From: Bagarius yarrelli
Taxonomy: Eukaryota > Chordata > Actinopteri > Siluriformes > Sisoridae
DNA length: 64,000 bases
Direction: 5' to 3'
NCBI GenBank assembly: GCA_005784505.1
Contig: VCAZ01000074.1
Location: 3,169,001 to 3,233,000 of the forward strand
In this document: one piece after another, positions 43,574-55,119 of the stretch
Numbering within the stretch: the first letter of the stretch is position 1
How the letters are laid out: each line of letters starts with the position of its first letter
Made by a program: the position numbers and the translations under genes
The notes under the pieces: model-generated
Databases searched by the model: none
Seen by the model: the letters and a program-made list of their open reading frames with translations, nothing else
Told to the model about the DNA's origin: nothing

Positions 43574-44012
43574 TGTGTAACACAAATTTTGGACTTTTCC
43601 CTGCCAGACCACCAGACAGCAAAGGGTAAGCAATGGAATGTTGTGTATTTGTTTGCCAATATTACGCTTCCACGCGTCTTGAGTCCCAGTCGTTGTGTGT
43701 TTGTTCGTTCTGTTTATTTGGTTTGTGACTTAGATATAAATAATAAATATATATGTATATATGAGCATGAAATGCTTTCCTTACCTAGGCCTAACAACTC
43801 TGGAGCACTACCGCCAGATAATCCTGGAGATCCAAGAATGCTCCAAGAGGCTTAAGGTCCCGATGTAGTCCTGGTGTAGTGGATAAGGCTGCTGTCTTAC
43901 TCTTCACCTGCTTTACTAAGGCAATCACTTTTTTTCCCCTGCACTAGTTGAAACTATAGCTTTCTTCTGTGCTCCAGCTGTGGCTCTTGCTTCTCTCCCC
44001 ACATTGTTTCTG
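43574..44012 (+). mobile_element. Relative of the LTR/minisatellite element: LTR, leader and about three 30-bp units
   Basis: TGTGTAACACAAATTTTGGAC opens a segment matching the LTRs at 50131 and 51421: CTGCCAGACCACCAGA, CTTGAGTCCCAGTCGTTGTG. It continues into a leader shared with the 50-kb element, whose frame reads ALPPDNPGDPRMLQEA, and GTCCTGGTGTAGTGGATAAG (50-kb copy CCCTGGTGTAGTGGATAAG). About three diverged 30-bp units follow (CTAAGGCAATCAC, AACTATAGCTTTC, GCTGTGGCTCTTGC). Confidence 0.6.
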
Positions 44013-45540
44013 CAAACAACATTTGCAAATGGGCTCTGAAGTCTGTGAATAATGTCTGTTTGAGATTTTTAATATTTTGTGGCTAAAATGAAAAATGCTT
44101 GGATCTTCTGCTTCTTTCTTTTACCTTCGTAGCATTGTGGCTTACCACATCTGATTCGGCGGCCCTGCCTTTATGTGCCTTCTAGCTTTCTGTCTGGCAG
44201 TTGAATTTCTTGCTGTCCTGGTTTCAATAAAATGTTTCTGGCAATGCATTTATTATAATCTGATCTAATTAATCTTGACCTAATTATTTTGTTTGACTTG
44301 GGGAACAGACAGATCCTCAATATGTTTGTCTGCACTCTGGCCTTGGCTCTGGATTCTTACAGAATATGTCCAAATTTTTTCTGTGCTTGTGTGCAGTACT
44401 GCATTAACTGAAACAGTACTTTCCAAGTGGGATGGGTTTGTTTTACTCCAATAAGCTCTGCTTTAAAAAACTACTATGATCAATTATTATACATTTTACA
44501 CACTGCTATATTAACTTATTGTCAGTAGTTGTGGGCTGTCCTCCGAATGTCAGTGCCAAAATGTGGAAAAAAAGTGTCATGAGTCTTGAAGAGTCGAGTA
44601 ATCCTCTTTATTGCAGTCTGACAACATTCAAAATCTTCCTGAACATTATCTTTTCTTGAGGCTGGGTTATTTAAATTAAAATGCTACGTGCACCCAGACA
44701 CCTTAATAGGATTCTCTTCTTAATCAACTAAGATTTGTTGAAATTAGTCTTCTGCTTTTTACTGTTTTTTACTGCAGCGCACTGCACCTCGATACATCTT
44801 CTTCTTCATGATTCGGTGTCTAGCACTTCCAAGTGCTGGTTGAAGTCCGCTTGCAAGGCTTTTCTTTCAGTCACACCAGGTTCTTCTGCTTTAAGCTCCC
44901 GTCCCTGTTTCTCTGCGCTATTTTAACCCAAATCTTTGTTTGTGACTCTTTGTTTTGTTGATCTGTCCCTTTAGTTTCATCTGTGATATTTACTTTTTCA
45001 GATGCCAATATCCCTTATAACCTAATTTTTGCATTGTTAAATCACGCTATGATGCTCTTACTAGTTATTATTACTCAATCTTAATTTAGGCTACACTCCT
45101 TTAAAGTGTTGCATTATGACATGTCGACTATTTTTCTTTTAATCATTAATCAGATTCCTTCCCTTTATAACTTAATGTCACTATTAAGACTGTCATCAAC
45201 AGTGTAGATTGCACAAAGATGGCAACTAAAACTATTATTCACGACATGGATCGCATTTAAATTGCAACTAAATTTCCAACATCACCTAAACATTGGGAAA
45301 CCTGATTGTTGTCAGCAACTTTTACATTGGTTTGTTACAAATTGAATGTCCCAACACAAGCTGGGGTTAGGTGTATTTTTAAAAGAATCAATGTAAAGGT
45401 AAAGAATAAATAAATATAGTGAAGTGTGCTGTTAATCAACACTTTCTGATAATGTTACTGTAAAGTGACAAGGCAAGCATAGAGAGCCTCACTGTTCAAT
45501 TGAAATATGTGCAAAAGACAGATAAATAAATCAGCACAGG
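44013..45540. other. Upstream flank, nothing recognised
   Basis: No supported features. The short frame 44735-44926 begins with a hydrophobic run but has no continuation. Confidence 0.45.
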
Positions 45541-45625
45541 TTACCAGATAATGTCTCAGGTTATGTATGCAACCATAGTTCCCTGAAGGAAAGAAGATGC
45601 TGCATCAAGAGGTTGGCACTATAAG
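45541..45625. repeat. Short interspersed repeat fragment
   Basis: TCTCAGGTTATGTATGCAACCATAGTTCCCTGAAGGAAAG resembles a common teleost repeat containing GGTTACGTATGTAACC and GGTTCCCTGA. Only about 80 bases remain. Confidence 0.4.
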
Positions 45626-46290
45626 GAAATTGTGAGAATTTCTTGGTCTGCTTTCAAAGAATAGTCAAAGAATACAAATAATTGGTCAGACAAGTTAAGG
45701 GCACTCACAGGAAAACTTTAGCCATTCCTAGCTTCACTGACAAAAAAGAAGGAACACAGAGGGTCAACAGAATCAATGACTGAATGTTACACAATAGTAC
45801 TTTGGCAAGTAGCCTGCTTTCGGGTGAAGATTGCCTTAATATTTCTACTCTTTTACTATTCTTAAGAAGATGATAGACAACAAAAGTAGCCATGTTAAGG
45901 GAAAAGGAATTCTTCCCAACTGGGTCCAGTGTGGTTTGAAGAGTCCCATGGCTGGCCCTTATAAAATCATGTGAAGCTTTTTTTCCCATGCCAGAATTTT
46001 TATACTGGTATCAGTTTAAATTCTACAATCGAACAGGATTGTGACCTTTAAATATGATACGGAACCACAAAACTAAATAATTTATAATCTTTGTTCATTG
46101 CGCTTGTTGATTATCACACTGTTCTTACTTTCTTTTCTGGCCAGTACGTCTACCTTGGGTTGTTTTGCCGTGTATAGTCTAAATGCAGATATCGGATATA
46201 GGTCAGTTTTAAAAGAAGATAAAAAAAAAATATAAAACATATGGGCACAAAATCGAAAAATTAGGCATCAAGACCTGCAGTGTACATCAG
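45626..46290. other. Upstream flank, nothing recognised
   Basis: The minus frame 45705-45989 has no domain. Confidence 0.45.
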
Positions 46291-46299
46291 TCTTAAAAA

Positions 46300-46589
46300 G
46301 CTTGAGAGTCTTTTATTAAAGTAGCTGTAAACCATGCCATTCCACTTATTTCATTAATTGGTCTCCAGGTGTGCAAGCCTTTGACACCAATTAGCTTTTG
46401 TTGAAGTAATTAGTCTATAGGTTTATTTACAGTTTCCTCCAGCTCTGAGAAGGTTTAATAGGTGTTCTAATTTTCTCTTGTCTTGATTAAATTGTTCAGA
46501 TGCTTCAGATTACATTTTCTGGCAAGTCACCTGAGAAAATCAATTTATTCCAAGGGGTTCAAATGCTTTTTCTCGCCACTGTATGAGGT
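46300..46589. mobile_element. Possible Tc1-like transposon end fragment
   Basis: GGGGTTCAAATGCTTTTTCTCGCCACTGTA ends in CACTG+TA, as Tc1/mariner termini do. The preceding 280 bases resemble the untranslated end of such elements (GAAAATCAATTTATTCCAAGG). The other end and transposase are absent. Confidence 0.45.
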
Positions 46590-46892
46590 ACACAGTGATG
46601 CCTTGATTGTCTCCAATAAGCAGCTCTCTGATTCTTAGGTTCTTCTTTACAGCTAAAAGCCAGCACTTAACAGCACCAAGATTAGGCATTCAGAGTTCTA
46701 AGTTTTTTATTGCTAATTCTAACAAGAGACAACTGGGTAACCAACTGGGTTCTAATGTTCAGCCATGTATTGACTTTAAACAAAAGCTTCTAAGTTTTAC
46801 CACATTTGGATGTAAATACCAGCAATTTTTTTACAATTTTAAATGTAAATGTATTCAGAGCATAATAAAAACAAAAACAAATAGTTTGCATG

Positions 46893-47074
46893 TTGGGAAA
46901 GTAGTGGCCCAGTGGTTAAGGTGTTGGACTGCTAATTAAAATATCAGGGTATGATTACCAGCCCCACCAAATTACCACTGTTGGGCCCCTGAGCAAGGCC
47001 CTTAACCCCTAATTGCGTGTTTGTCAAGAAGAACTAAGAGATAAAAGGACGTCTAAAAGATGCTGTAAATAATG
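46893..47074 (+). mobile_element. SINE family A, near full length
   Basis: Head AAAGTAGTGGCCCAGTGGTT, B-box-like GGTATGATTACC, middle GGGCCCCTGAGCAAGGCCCT, then a disrupted tail (GTTTGTCAAGAAGAACTAAG). Confidence 0.85.
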
Positions 47075-48550
47075 TCTGGTGGGACTGTAATTATTAAAAC
47101 GCCTTAATTTTTCAAAGTTTTATATAATTAAAGATTTAAATAATTTTTATGACAGCTGTTTTGTGTTAAAATAAGCCTCATGCTATGTGTGTTTGCATGT
47201 TATTGTTATTTCAGTGATGAAGGTTTAATATAGGTTCCATGTAGCATCTCTAATAGATTGTTTTTAATCTTGTTCAGCCATCTTGCATTGCAACCATAAA
47301 TTCCTGTCATTGGTCATCACATACTAACAAGAGATTTATAATGAAAAATAGCTTTCATCAGGTTTCTGTAAATATGCATCTCTCGACTTCCTCTCTGACA
47401 CAGGATTGCCAGATGACTCGGTTCTAAGTGCACTGATGCGTTATTCCCTTTTGTAGAAAACAGCTTTGATTTCCTCTCATTTTTTTCTCTCCATGGATGC
47501 TGTGGGATTTATGCACACACAAAAAAAACAGATGATAGAAATTATTTTTGAAATGGGTCTCAAGTGGAAGCTCTGAGATTTACTTGTGGATTACGCTTTA
47601 ATAATGTGTCAAAAAAGCCTATAAAATCTACAACTGAAGGGAGAAAAGCACTGTAGTAGAAGTGTATTTGAGACATGGAAGTATGACACATTATATGGAA
47701 TAAAAACAGTGGCGTATTTCATTTTTCTTATGGGAATCTTTCACAGTGTTTCTCTTATGTTTTTTTTAATCAGGCATGAAATTTTAGTACTGACCTAAAA
47801 TATTTAAAAAAAAATCACTTCCTCAGGTATTGATCATTAAAGTTTACACTAAAGCTAAGCCACTCTCTGTTTCATGGATTGTGATTAAGCACCCTGTGTT
47901 CTGACCCCCAACTTCCTGAGATGGGATATGCAAAGAAACATATTTCACTGTGCTGTAGAGTCTATGTGACAAATAAAGCCATTTACAAAAAATAGAATCA
48001 AGTCACTTGATACATGCAGTGTAACTGCAGCCTAATAGGTCTTGTACAGTGCAGTTTGCAAATTTCCTGCAAAATTTCCTGCAAAAAAAAATTAGAAATC
48101 TTTCTTTCGAAAAAATAACAAACAACAAAAGAGATATGCTATGGTACCCAAAATTTAGCTTACAGTTGAACAGATGGACGGAACTGCTTTGTAATGTCTA
48201 AAATTACATCTGGGTTCAAATAACAAGCTTTAATAATAATAATAGTCATAATAATAATAAATGGTTGATTTCTTCCTGATTTAAAAAAAAATAATAACCC
48301 AAGTAACCAATCAGCTGTTTTCACTCCATTATTTTAGGCTTCTTTTATTTACTGTCAGTTACTAGGTTACCAATACTACCGTCGGCCAATTGAACAACCT
48401 AATGGAAACTTTCCTAGGTCACATTTGGAAAGATTCACTTCTGGTTAGAATGAAAACCTGACTTTTGTTGATGCAAATACATTGTGCTTAAATGGTGGTT
48501 GGTTATTTATACTTAATACATAAGTTGAAAAACTAACTAACTGAAATAAT
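47075..48550. other. Upstream flank, with one LINE-like tail fragment
   Basis: At 47890-47985 AAACATATTTCACTGTGCTG and ATGTGACAAATAAAGCC resemble a LINE 3' tail. Nothing else is recognised. Confidence 0.45.
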
Positions 48551-48960
48551 TTAAATTGACAGCATTTAGCAGACGCTCTTGTCCAGAGCGACGTACAAAA
48601 GCTTGATACTGGTACAATAGTTCACAAATCCAAATGTAACAACACAAAAACTGTTGAGTGCAGCATGAATACTTTTATTCTTGTTTTGTTTTTTAATTTT
48701 GTTAAATATTGAGTGCTAGTTGTTCAAGAAAGAGGTGGGTCTTCAATCATCTCTTGAAGACAGTCAGTGTCTCTGCTATTCTGACATTGCTGGTGCCAGA
48801 ACAGAAAAAAGTCTTGAGGCAGACCTACCTTGTGTCCTAGGGGATGGTGGGACAAATCGAGCAGTAGAGAGTGAATGCGGTGCTATGCGAGGAGTGATGA
48901 TCAATCAGATTCATCGATCAATTAGATTCAGCGATTGGCAGGGAAAGGGAAGATAAAGCT
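48551..48960. repeat. Interspersed repeat containing GAGCGACGTACAAAAGCTTG
   Basis: AATTGACAGCATTTAGCAGACGC opens like the family A tail but runs into GCTTGATACTGGTACAATAG, AAGAGGTGGGTCTTCAATC, TGCCAGAACAGAAAAAAGTC, TTGAGGCAGACCTACCTTGTG and GTGGGACAAATCGAGCAGTAG. This word series belongs to a widespread fish repeat. The 78-codon frame is a translation of it. Confidence 0.6.
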
Positions 48961-49560
48961 GTTCATTTTTACAGTTACTAGGTCATTTTCATAGATGATT
49001 ATACTAATTTTAGCCCAGAGTTTGGATGATTCAGTTAAACGATTTAGACCAGCAGGTTTCTCTTACTGGTCTTACTGATCTTGTTAAATTGGATTGTCTG
49101 TTAAGGATTTTTGACTGAAAACATCCTTAACATGATGTCACATAATTGCACAAGCGTTAAAATCTTGTCAGGATGTGTTGTGTACAAAAGCTTGATGGAG
49201 TAAACATTTTAAAACGTTACACCCCTTCCAGCTTTTTTCTTTCAAATGAGAAGCCTTTTGCACAGCAAATTAAAAGATGCAGCTGCATTTTGAAAGAAGT
49301 CTGCATCTATGTTTACACCAAATGTTTGCAGTGTTTACTAAACACTTTACTGTAAGTTTTCTTAAATAGGCGACTATCAAATGAAGGATTTATGCAAATA
49401 CATATTGCCATATAAACCATATAAAAATAAAAAGGCTTGCTTGTAAATTGTAGTCAGAATGTGTTTATGAATCATTTGCGTAAGTATCTGAAAAATGTTC
49501 AGTCTTAAAGTAATAATTGTAATAATCTGTTATAAACTGTATCAATTGCTGAATTTATTT
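48961..49560. other. Upstream flank, nothing recognised
   Basis: No supported features. Confidence 0.45.
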
Positions 49561-50005
49561 ATACGTCAGTTGCTGTGTGTAACAAAATGCCAGACTGAGA
49601 CACAGATCGGGATTAATTCAAACGGGTGCGTTTATTAAAAAGACCGAATCAGAGGAAAAAACAGGTGGTAAATGGAAAAACCTGAAGGCTGAAATGACGC
49701 GGAGGTACACGGAGGTACACGGAGCCAGAAACAAAGGACGTCGGAAGGAGGGAAACAGGAACCTGGAAAGGGGTAATTAGAAAACGTGATAGCGTTAGCA
49801 AACATATTGAGTCTAGCATAAGTTTCTCTGTTTGAAACCAGACAGTGACTGTGTGTACAGAGTGCTGTTTTATAGGGAAGTGAGTGAGTGCAGAATGATT
49901 AAAGAATGACTTTCAGGTGCTCTTAATTAGAATTCTGGTGACTGTGTGTTTTGCGTGGTACTAGGCTTTGGTGATGAGATGGGTGTTACCGTGACATTGT
50001 GGGAA
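49561..50005. repeat. Possible LTR-like or other repeat segment
   Basis: It is more GC-rich than the surroundings, with a local duplication (GCGGAGGTACACGGAGGTACAC near 49700) and TTTATTAAAAAGACCGAATCAG at the start. No partner copy is seen in the window, so its nature is open. Confidence 0.25.
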
Positions 50006-50130
50006 GCAACTGCTATTTCTTTTAGTATAGCATTAAGCCATCTACAGATCTTGCTATATCCTATTCTATACAATATAGTACGCAGTATATGTGGTATATA
50101 TAATATATAGTACAGTAAATGAATAAAATT

Positions 50131-50377
50131 TGTTGTTATAAATACTTGGGACTTTGCCCCGCCAGACCACCAGAGGGTGACAGGGTGCATTGTGAACGTA
50201 TAGAGGTCTCAGCATATTAAGGATTCTATATAAGCTCTGGGTTGTTATGGATCGGCTTGCCATTTAATGTTGAAGCTTACAGTTTCCCTGTGCCTTGAGT
50301 CCCAGTCATGGTGTGTTTATTTTGGGGTTTTTTTGCTTGTTATTAAAATAAATTTTTGTTTGGTTAGGTTTAGAACA
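50131..50377 (+). repeat. Left LTR-like segment
   Basis: 247 bases from TGTTGTTATAAATACTTGGG to GGTTTAGAACA. TATATAAGC at about 50227 could be a TATA box and AATAAA at 50348 a polyadenylation signal, which fits an LTR. Confidence 0.55.
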
Positions 50378-50520
50378 GATGGCTACAAAATAGATGCAGC
50401 AGAATGTTTCCCTAGGTGAGGCCACAAAGTCAGAAGTACTACCACCAAATGATCTTGGAGAGCCAAGACTTCAAAAAAGCCCTGGTGTAGTGGATAAGTC
50501 TGCTGCCCTGATCTCCGCAC

Positions 50521-51270
50521 CAGTTGAGGCCGCTGCACTGCCCGCTTGCTTTGCCTAGGATATCACTTCTCTACGCACACCAGCTGAGGCTTTTAGTTCC
50601 TACAGAACACCGGCTAAGGCTATCACCTTCCTCGACACACCGGCTAAAGTTATCACTTTTCACCGCAAACCAGCTGAGGATATTAGCTCTCTCTGCACAC
50701 TGGCTAAGGCTATCACTTTTCTCCACTCACCGACTAAGGCTATCACTTTCCTCTGCACACTGGCTGAGGCTATCATTTCCCTCCCCACACCAACTGAAGC
50801 TATCACTTCTCACCGCACACCAGCTGAGGATATCAGTTCTCTCCGCACACTGGCTAAGGCTATTACTGTCCTCCACACACCAGCTAAGGCTATCACTTCC
50901 CTCTGCACACTGGCTGTGGCCATCACTTTTCTCCGCACACTGGCTAAGGCAATCATTTCTCTCCCCACACCAACTAAAGCTATTACTTTTCTCTGCACAC
51001 TGGTGAGGCTATCACTACTCTCTACACCGGCTGAGGCTATCACTTTCCTCCGCACACTGGCTGAGGCAATAATCATTTCTCTCCCCCACACCAACTAAGG
51101 CTATTACTTTTCTCTGCACACTGGTGAGGCTATCACTACTCTCTACACCGGCTGAGGCTATCACTTTCCTCCGCACACTGGCTGAGGCTATCGTTTTCCT
51201 CCCCACATCGACTGAGGCCATCAATTCTCCCCGCACACCAGCTGAGGCTACCGCTTCTTTTCACACACTA
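50521..51270 (+). repeat. 30-bp minisatellite, about 24 units, open as a 10-residue repeat
   Basis: The unit is close to CTGAGGCTATCACTTTCCTC + CGCACACTGG. In one frame, after a stop at 50556-50558, it reads about 180 codons of PAEAITFLRT-like repeats (LRTPAEAFSS, CTLAKAITFL, PTPTEAITSH, RTPAEDISSL). A one-base loss and a two-base loss near 51004-51030 restore frame together. An extra C near 51085 then ends it. A 120-bp block at about 50982-51065 is duplicated at about 51101-51185. Confidence 0.9.
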
Positions 51271-51420
51271 AGCCTGTCTTCACTCTCTTTTCCCTCGAGA
51301 TGACCCCTGGGCTAAGTTGGACTAGTTCCTCTACATCACCTTGGTCTCATATGGACCTTTTCTAAACCCAGAAACCCAGGTTAAAACATATGTTGACACA
51401 TTAGGAGTTGTATTTTGGAG

Positions 51421-51650
51421 TGGGGCTATCGTATTTGGGATTCGCCCCCACCAGACCATTAGAGAGCAACAGAGCAAATGGAAAAAATTGTCCAGCAGAT
51501 TAAGGAGTGTTTTGTTGCGTATCAGGTTGCCAGTTGATGTTGGAGATTACAGTTTCCCTGTTCCTTGAGTCTTATCTCGTGCTTGTATATTTTGTTCTTT
51601 TGGGTTCTGATTAGTATAAAACTGCGTGTATCTGCGTCTGTTACAGAACA
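51421..51650 (+). repeat. Right LTR-like segment
   Basis: 230 bases from TGGGGCTATCGTATTTGGGA to TCTGTTACAGAACA, diverged from the left segment by many substitutions and small gaps, so the insertion is old. Confidence 0.5.
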
Positions 51651-51967
51651 AATGCTTTGATAACGATAAATCATACATGCATTAATTCATCAGTAAATAA
51701 TCATGCATATACAGTAACAACCCCCGGGGCTATAAATTATTAGGAGCTAATATTAATAATGGTTAATTAATGTAATATTATTAACTTTTATGATAAACAA
51801 TTTTGTTGATTATATTATTCATAAAAAGAAAACATTTCTAATGTAACAGAATATTAAATTGTAGCTTATTTTAATTTAGAAATAGTAGCACCTCCTATAA
51901 TTTATTAATCAATATTAATAACTTTTAATTAATTAACCGACTTAACAATTTACCAAGACGTTGATAC
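51651..51967. other. Upstream flank, AT-rich
   Basis: No supported features. Confidence 0.5.
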
Positions 51968-52074
51968 ATACATTTATTACTGGACATCCTTATCCAAAGC
52001 ACCTTATCTCTTTTATACAACTGAGCAATTGGCGGATTAGGGGCCTTGCTTAGGGGCGCAACTTGGTGGTGCTT
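51968..52074 (-). mobile_element. SINE family A, tail and middle
   Basis: CTGGACATCCTTATCCAAAG, TTATACAACTGAGCAATTGG and GGGGCCTTGCTTAGGGGCGC. The head is lost after CTTGGTGGTGCT. Confidence 0.75.
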
Positions 52075-53236
52075 TTTATTACTTTTACTATTACTGGTTA
52101 ATTATTTAACTGATATTTAACTTAATGTATATTCTTTATTATTTCTGATAGACCAGTTCAAGAATTTACAAAACTATAAAAGAATTGTCAAGTCATTATA
52201 TAATACATACATATATAAGTATATAATTTATAGTCATGCTGGATGGTACTGTTGGTATCTGTATCTGTCGTAATTGGGATGAGTGTGTGTGTGCACTGAA
52301 ACGCCTTTCATGATTTCAACTCTATATTTCTTAGCAAGTGACACACAGATTTTTCAGTAAAGTAAGAATGTTAAAAAGTTCTTGGGTTGAAATGAAATCA
52401 AATCATGTGCATTCATCGATTAATCTGAGTCACATTTTCCCCCTCACACATGAGTCACAACCTAAATAAAGCAACAGCGTCAGGTACAAAATGAATTTGC
52501 AAAACTGCATTGGAAATACAAATGCAACCAAGATCATAATTATAATTTTTTTTTTTTAAAAGCTGATCGAATTGATGGAACAGATGCAATCGTGTCAAAT
52601 CATATTGTCAAAATCATAGTATATAAAAAAATCTAAAATAATTTGATCAAAGTGATTCATTTGGTGAATAGTACTTAAAGAAATCTAAAATAAATTAAAG
52701 CGGATTTATTATCAGTAAGGCGAATTTAAAATTTGTTGCCATAGATATTAGTGCCATGGCAACCACAGGATAAGAAAGGACGATTCGTAGACAGGGAGAA
52801 TAAAGCAATCAGTACTGGAAGGAGATTTAAAAAGATGGTACAGTAACGTTACACTCCATAGCAACTCCAAAAAAGGACAACAGTGTTGCGTTGTTGTTTT
52901 CCGGACATATCGCTGTGTCCTAGCAGATTTATTAGTATGCGCAGCAAAATATATTCACACGGTTGCTCATGTTTATTCATCCATGACATTCAAAGCGTTT
53001 CTTTGGAACAAGCAGGACCAAAGGCATTATTGGCAGATTAACTATATGTTAAACTGGTGTCAAAAGAGTAACGCTATTTAATTAAGATTGATATGGGAAA
53101 AAGAAGCTACACTACCTTTTAAGTGTTTTTTCTAATAATAATAATAACAAAAATAATACTAAAGTGTACTAAAGTGACCAACTATGAACAATTATTGTAT
53201 TTAATCATTTTTTCTTATTTAGAAAAAAAAGCAACA
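52075..53236. other. Upstream flank, nothing recognised
   Basis: No supported features. Confidence 0.45.
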
Positions 53237-53340
53237 TTTAGAAAGCAGGTATCAGGGCTGCATCATGGCGATAAAATTTTTTTTACAATATATTGTAATA
53301 AAATACATAAAGAAGTAACTAAATATAAACATATATAATA
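53237..53340. repeat. Left copy of a direct repeat flanking a GATA-bearing element
   Basis: TAGAAAGCAGGTATCAGGG, ACAATATATTGTAATAAAAT and AAATATAAACATATATA recur diverged at 54049-54160 (TAGAAAGCAGGTATTAGG, GCGATATATTGCGATACAAT, TATAAACATATAT). Confidence 0.65.
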
Positions 53341-53502
53341 CCATAGGCATTATTGTTAAACAGGTGTCCAAAAATAACACTATTCTCCAGTCCAAATTGT
53401 AAAATTTAGGACTGATAAAAATAAAAGATAAGGATGAACTATCTTTCGATTTTTTTTTAATCAAAATATTAATATGTACATTAAAAAAAAGTGACAGAAA
53501 CC

Positions 53503-53609
53503 AAATCAGGGCCGGCTCTAGGTATGGGCAGGCGTGGGCAAATCACGATTTGTGATGGATAAAAGCAGTCTGAGGCGGGCTTTGTGTTGAGAAGTTTGAA
53601 GAAAGGGTT

Positions 53610-53673
<64 letters not shown>

Positions 53674-54040
53674 CCTAACTACCTAAATTTTTTTTTTTGG
53701 TTTAATGTTTTTAAATTTTTCTCTTTAAAATATTACTTGAATATTTAAGTTATTGGCCAATTAGTTTACTTTAAGTTTAAAAATATTGTATTATTGCCTG
53801 AATTTGTGTTTATTAGTCCAGTCATTAGTCAGTATAAATGTTAAAATAACTCTTCGTTTAACATTTTAAAAACATAATTGTTCATAATTTGATGTAATAA
53901 TAATATAATGTCTTTTTAACCAAGAATATCAGTTCAACAATATTTCTGCTATTCCACCATTTAATTTAAATCTATCTCTTAAGCCCACCCCCCAAAAATA
54001 GCCCACCTGGGATGTCTCTCTGCCCATCATTCCATACTTT
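53503..54040 (-). repeat. GATA-bearing interspersed repeat, copy 2 (inverted relative to copy 1)
   Basis: It starts with CAGGGCCGGCTCTAGG, a terminus seen in some hAT-type repeats, then GGGCAGGCGTGGGC, a (CTAT)n run (53611-53675), then antisense AT-rich sequence with TTAGTCCAGTCATTAGTCAG, ending at CCACCTGGGATGTCTCTCTG CCC. Word order is the reverse complement of 6338-6775. Confidence 0.7.
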
Positions 54041-54048
54041 TTCAGCAT

Positions 54049-54160
54049 TAGAAAGCAGGTATTAGGAGTTGGAGCATTTTGATATGATACATGGGTATGA
54101 TTTTTTGCGATATATTGCGATACAATGCATAAAAAAACAAATATCTATATAAACATATAT
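54049..54160. repeat. Right copy of the direct repeat
   Basis: Partner of 53237-53340. TTTGCGATATATTGCGATAC is typical of a common teleost repeat with CGATAT palindromes. Confidence 0.65.
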
Positions 54161-54454
54161 TCCATGTCCTATAACATGTGACTAATGTATATTACAGCAA
54201 GGAAAAAGGCTTTGTTATTTATTATTTAGATGCATTTAGATGCATTGTTTTTGTTCATATGTGGTTTATGTTTTATAAAATGAATTATTGTTTCCAGCTC
54301 TATGTGGTCTGTAAAAGTGTGAATGAATCCATGATTGATGTAATGCAGTAATGTCACGTTTACTTGCCAGAGGATGAACTAATCAGAAATGCAAAAGTAT
54401 GTGTTGTTGAAGTCAAAGTGTGGGTACATTTTCTCGTTTCTTTAATTTCACTAA

Positions 54455-54653
54455 CATTATCAGCATTTAACAGGCGCCCTTTTCCAGACCGACTTACATC
54501 TCTTACATCTCTAGCTCTTTTTAATACACTTAAGCAATTAGGGTTGAGGGCCTTGTTCAGGCGCGTCACAGTGGTGTCTTGGTGGTTCTAGGAATTAAAC
54601 CCGGTCTTTTTGGTATCAGTCCAACAACTCAACCACTAAGCCACCAACTTTCC
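54455..54653 (-). mobile_element. SINE family A, full length
   Basis: Tail ATTATCAGCATTTAACAGGC, middle GGGCCTTGTTCAGGCGCGTC, antisense B-box GGAATTAAACCCGG, head TCAACCACTAAGCCACCAAC. Confidence 0.85.
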
Positions 54654-55115
54654 AGTGCTCAGTGCAACTTTCCAAGTCAGGTCAGAACTCTCTTGCCCAT
54701 CATTCTCTAACAGTTTTCATTTGTTATAAACATGATTAGAATTTGTAGTCATTTATATTAAATGCATAAAAACCTTGTTTCCCTCTTTTATTCTCTGTTC
54801 CAGACTGTGTTCTAGAGTATTCCGGACTTGCTGCATGGCAGAATCTGATCTAAACCCACTTGGGTCTATTGACTAAATGACAATGCTTTCTGTTCTCACA
54901 TACAGCCCTGCAGATGGTGCTGATTAGAGGTAATAAACCGAGGGACAGTTTTCTCCACTTGGAGTAAATCAGTTCTTTCCTGCTGGGACTGCACTTTTCT
55001 TTTGGCATTTAAACTATTTGCAAAAATGATTTCAGGATATTAATGTGATAATCTTTGGTTTGCATCTCGTAGGTATTGTTATCAAGAGATACACTACAAA
55101 AAAAGTGCCGTTCTT
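54654..55115. other. Upstream flank, nothing recognised
   Basis: No supported features. Confidence 0.45.
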
Positions 55116-55119
55116 TACT

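Larger units (their letters stand above)
50131..51650 (+). mobile_element. Compact LTR retroelement built around a 30-bp coding minisatellite
   Basis: Two related terminal segments flank a 1.04-kb body: a left LTR-like segment 50131-50377 and a right one 51421-51650. Shared words are GCCAGACCACCAGAG / ACCAGACCATTAGAG and TTACAGTTTCCCTGT(G/T)CCTTGAGTC. Both start with TG and end with AACA. After the left segment comes TGGCTACAAAATAG, a possible primer-binding site, and a gag-like leader (frame VLPPNDLGEPRL), then the tandem repeat. No pol is present, so it would be non-autonomous. No clear target duplication was found. Confidence 0.55.

Noticed and set aside
50524..51006. 160-codon frame reading HWLRLSLFSTHRLRLS-like repeats, and an opposing minus-strand frame
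   Set aside because: All frames of a 30-bp tandem repeat without stops stay open. Only the frame continuous with the gag-like leader (PAEAITFLRT) has any reason to be considered.
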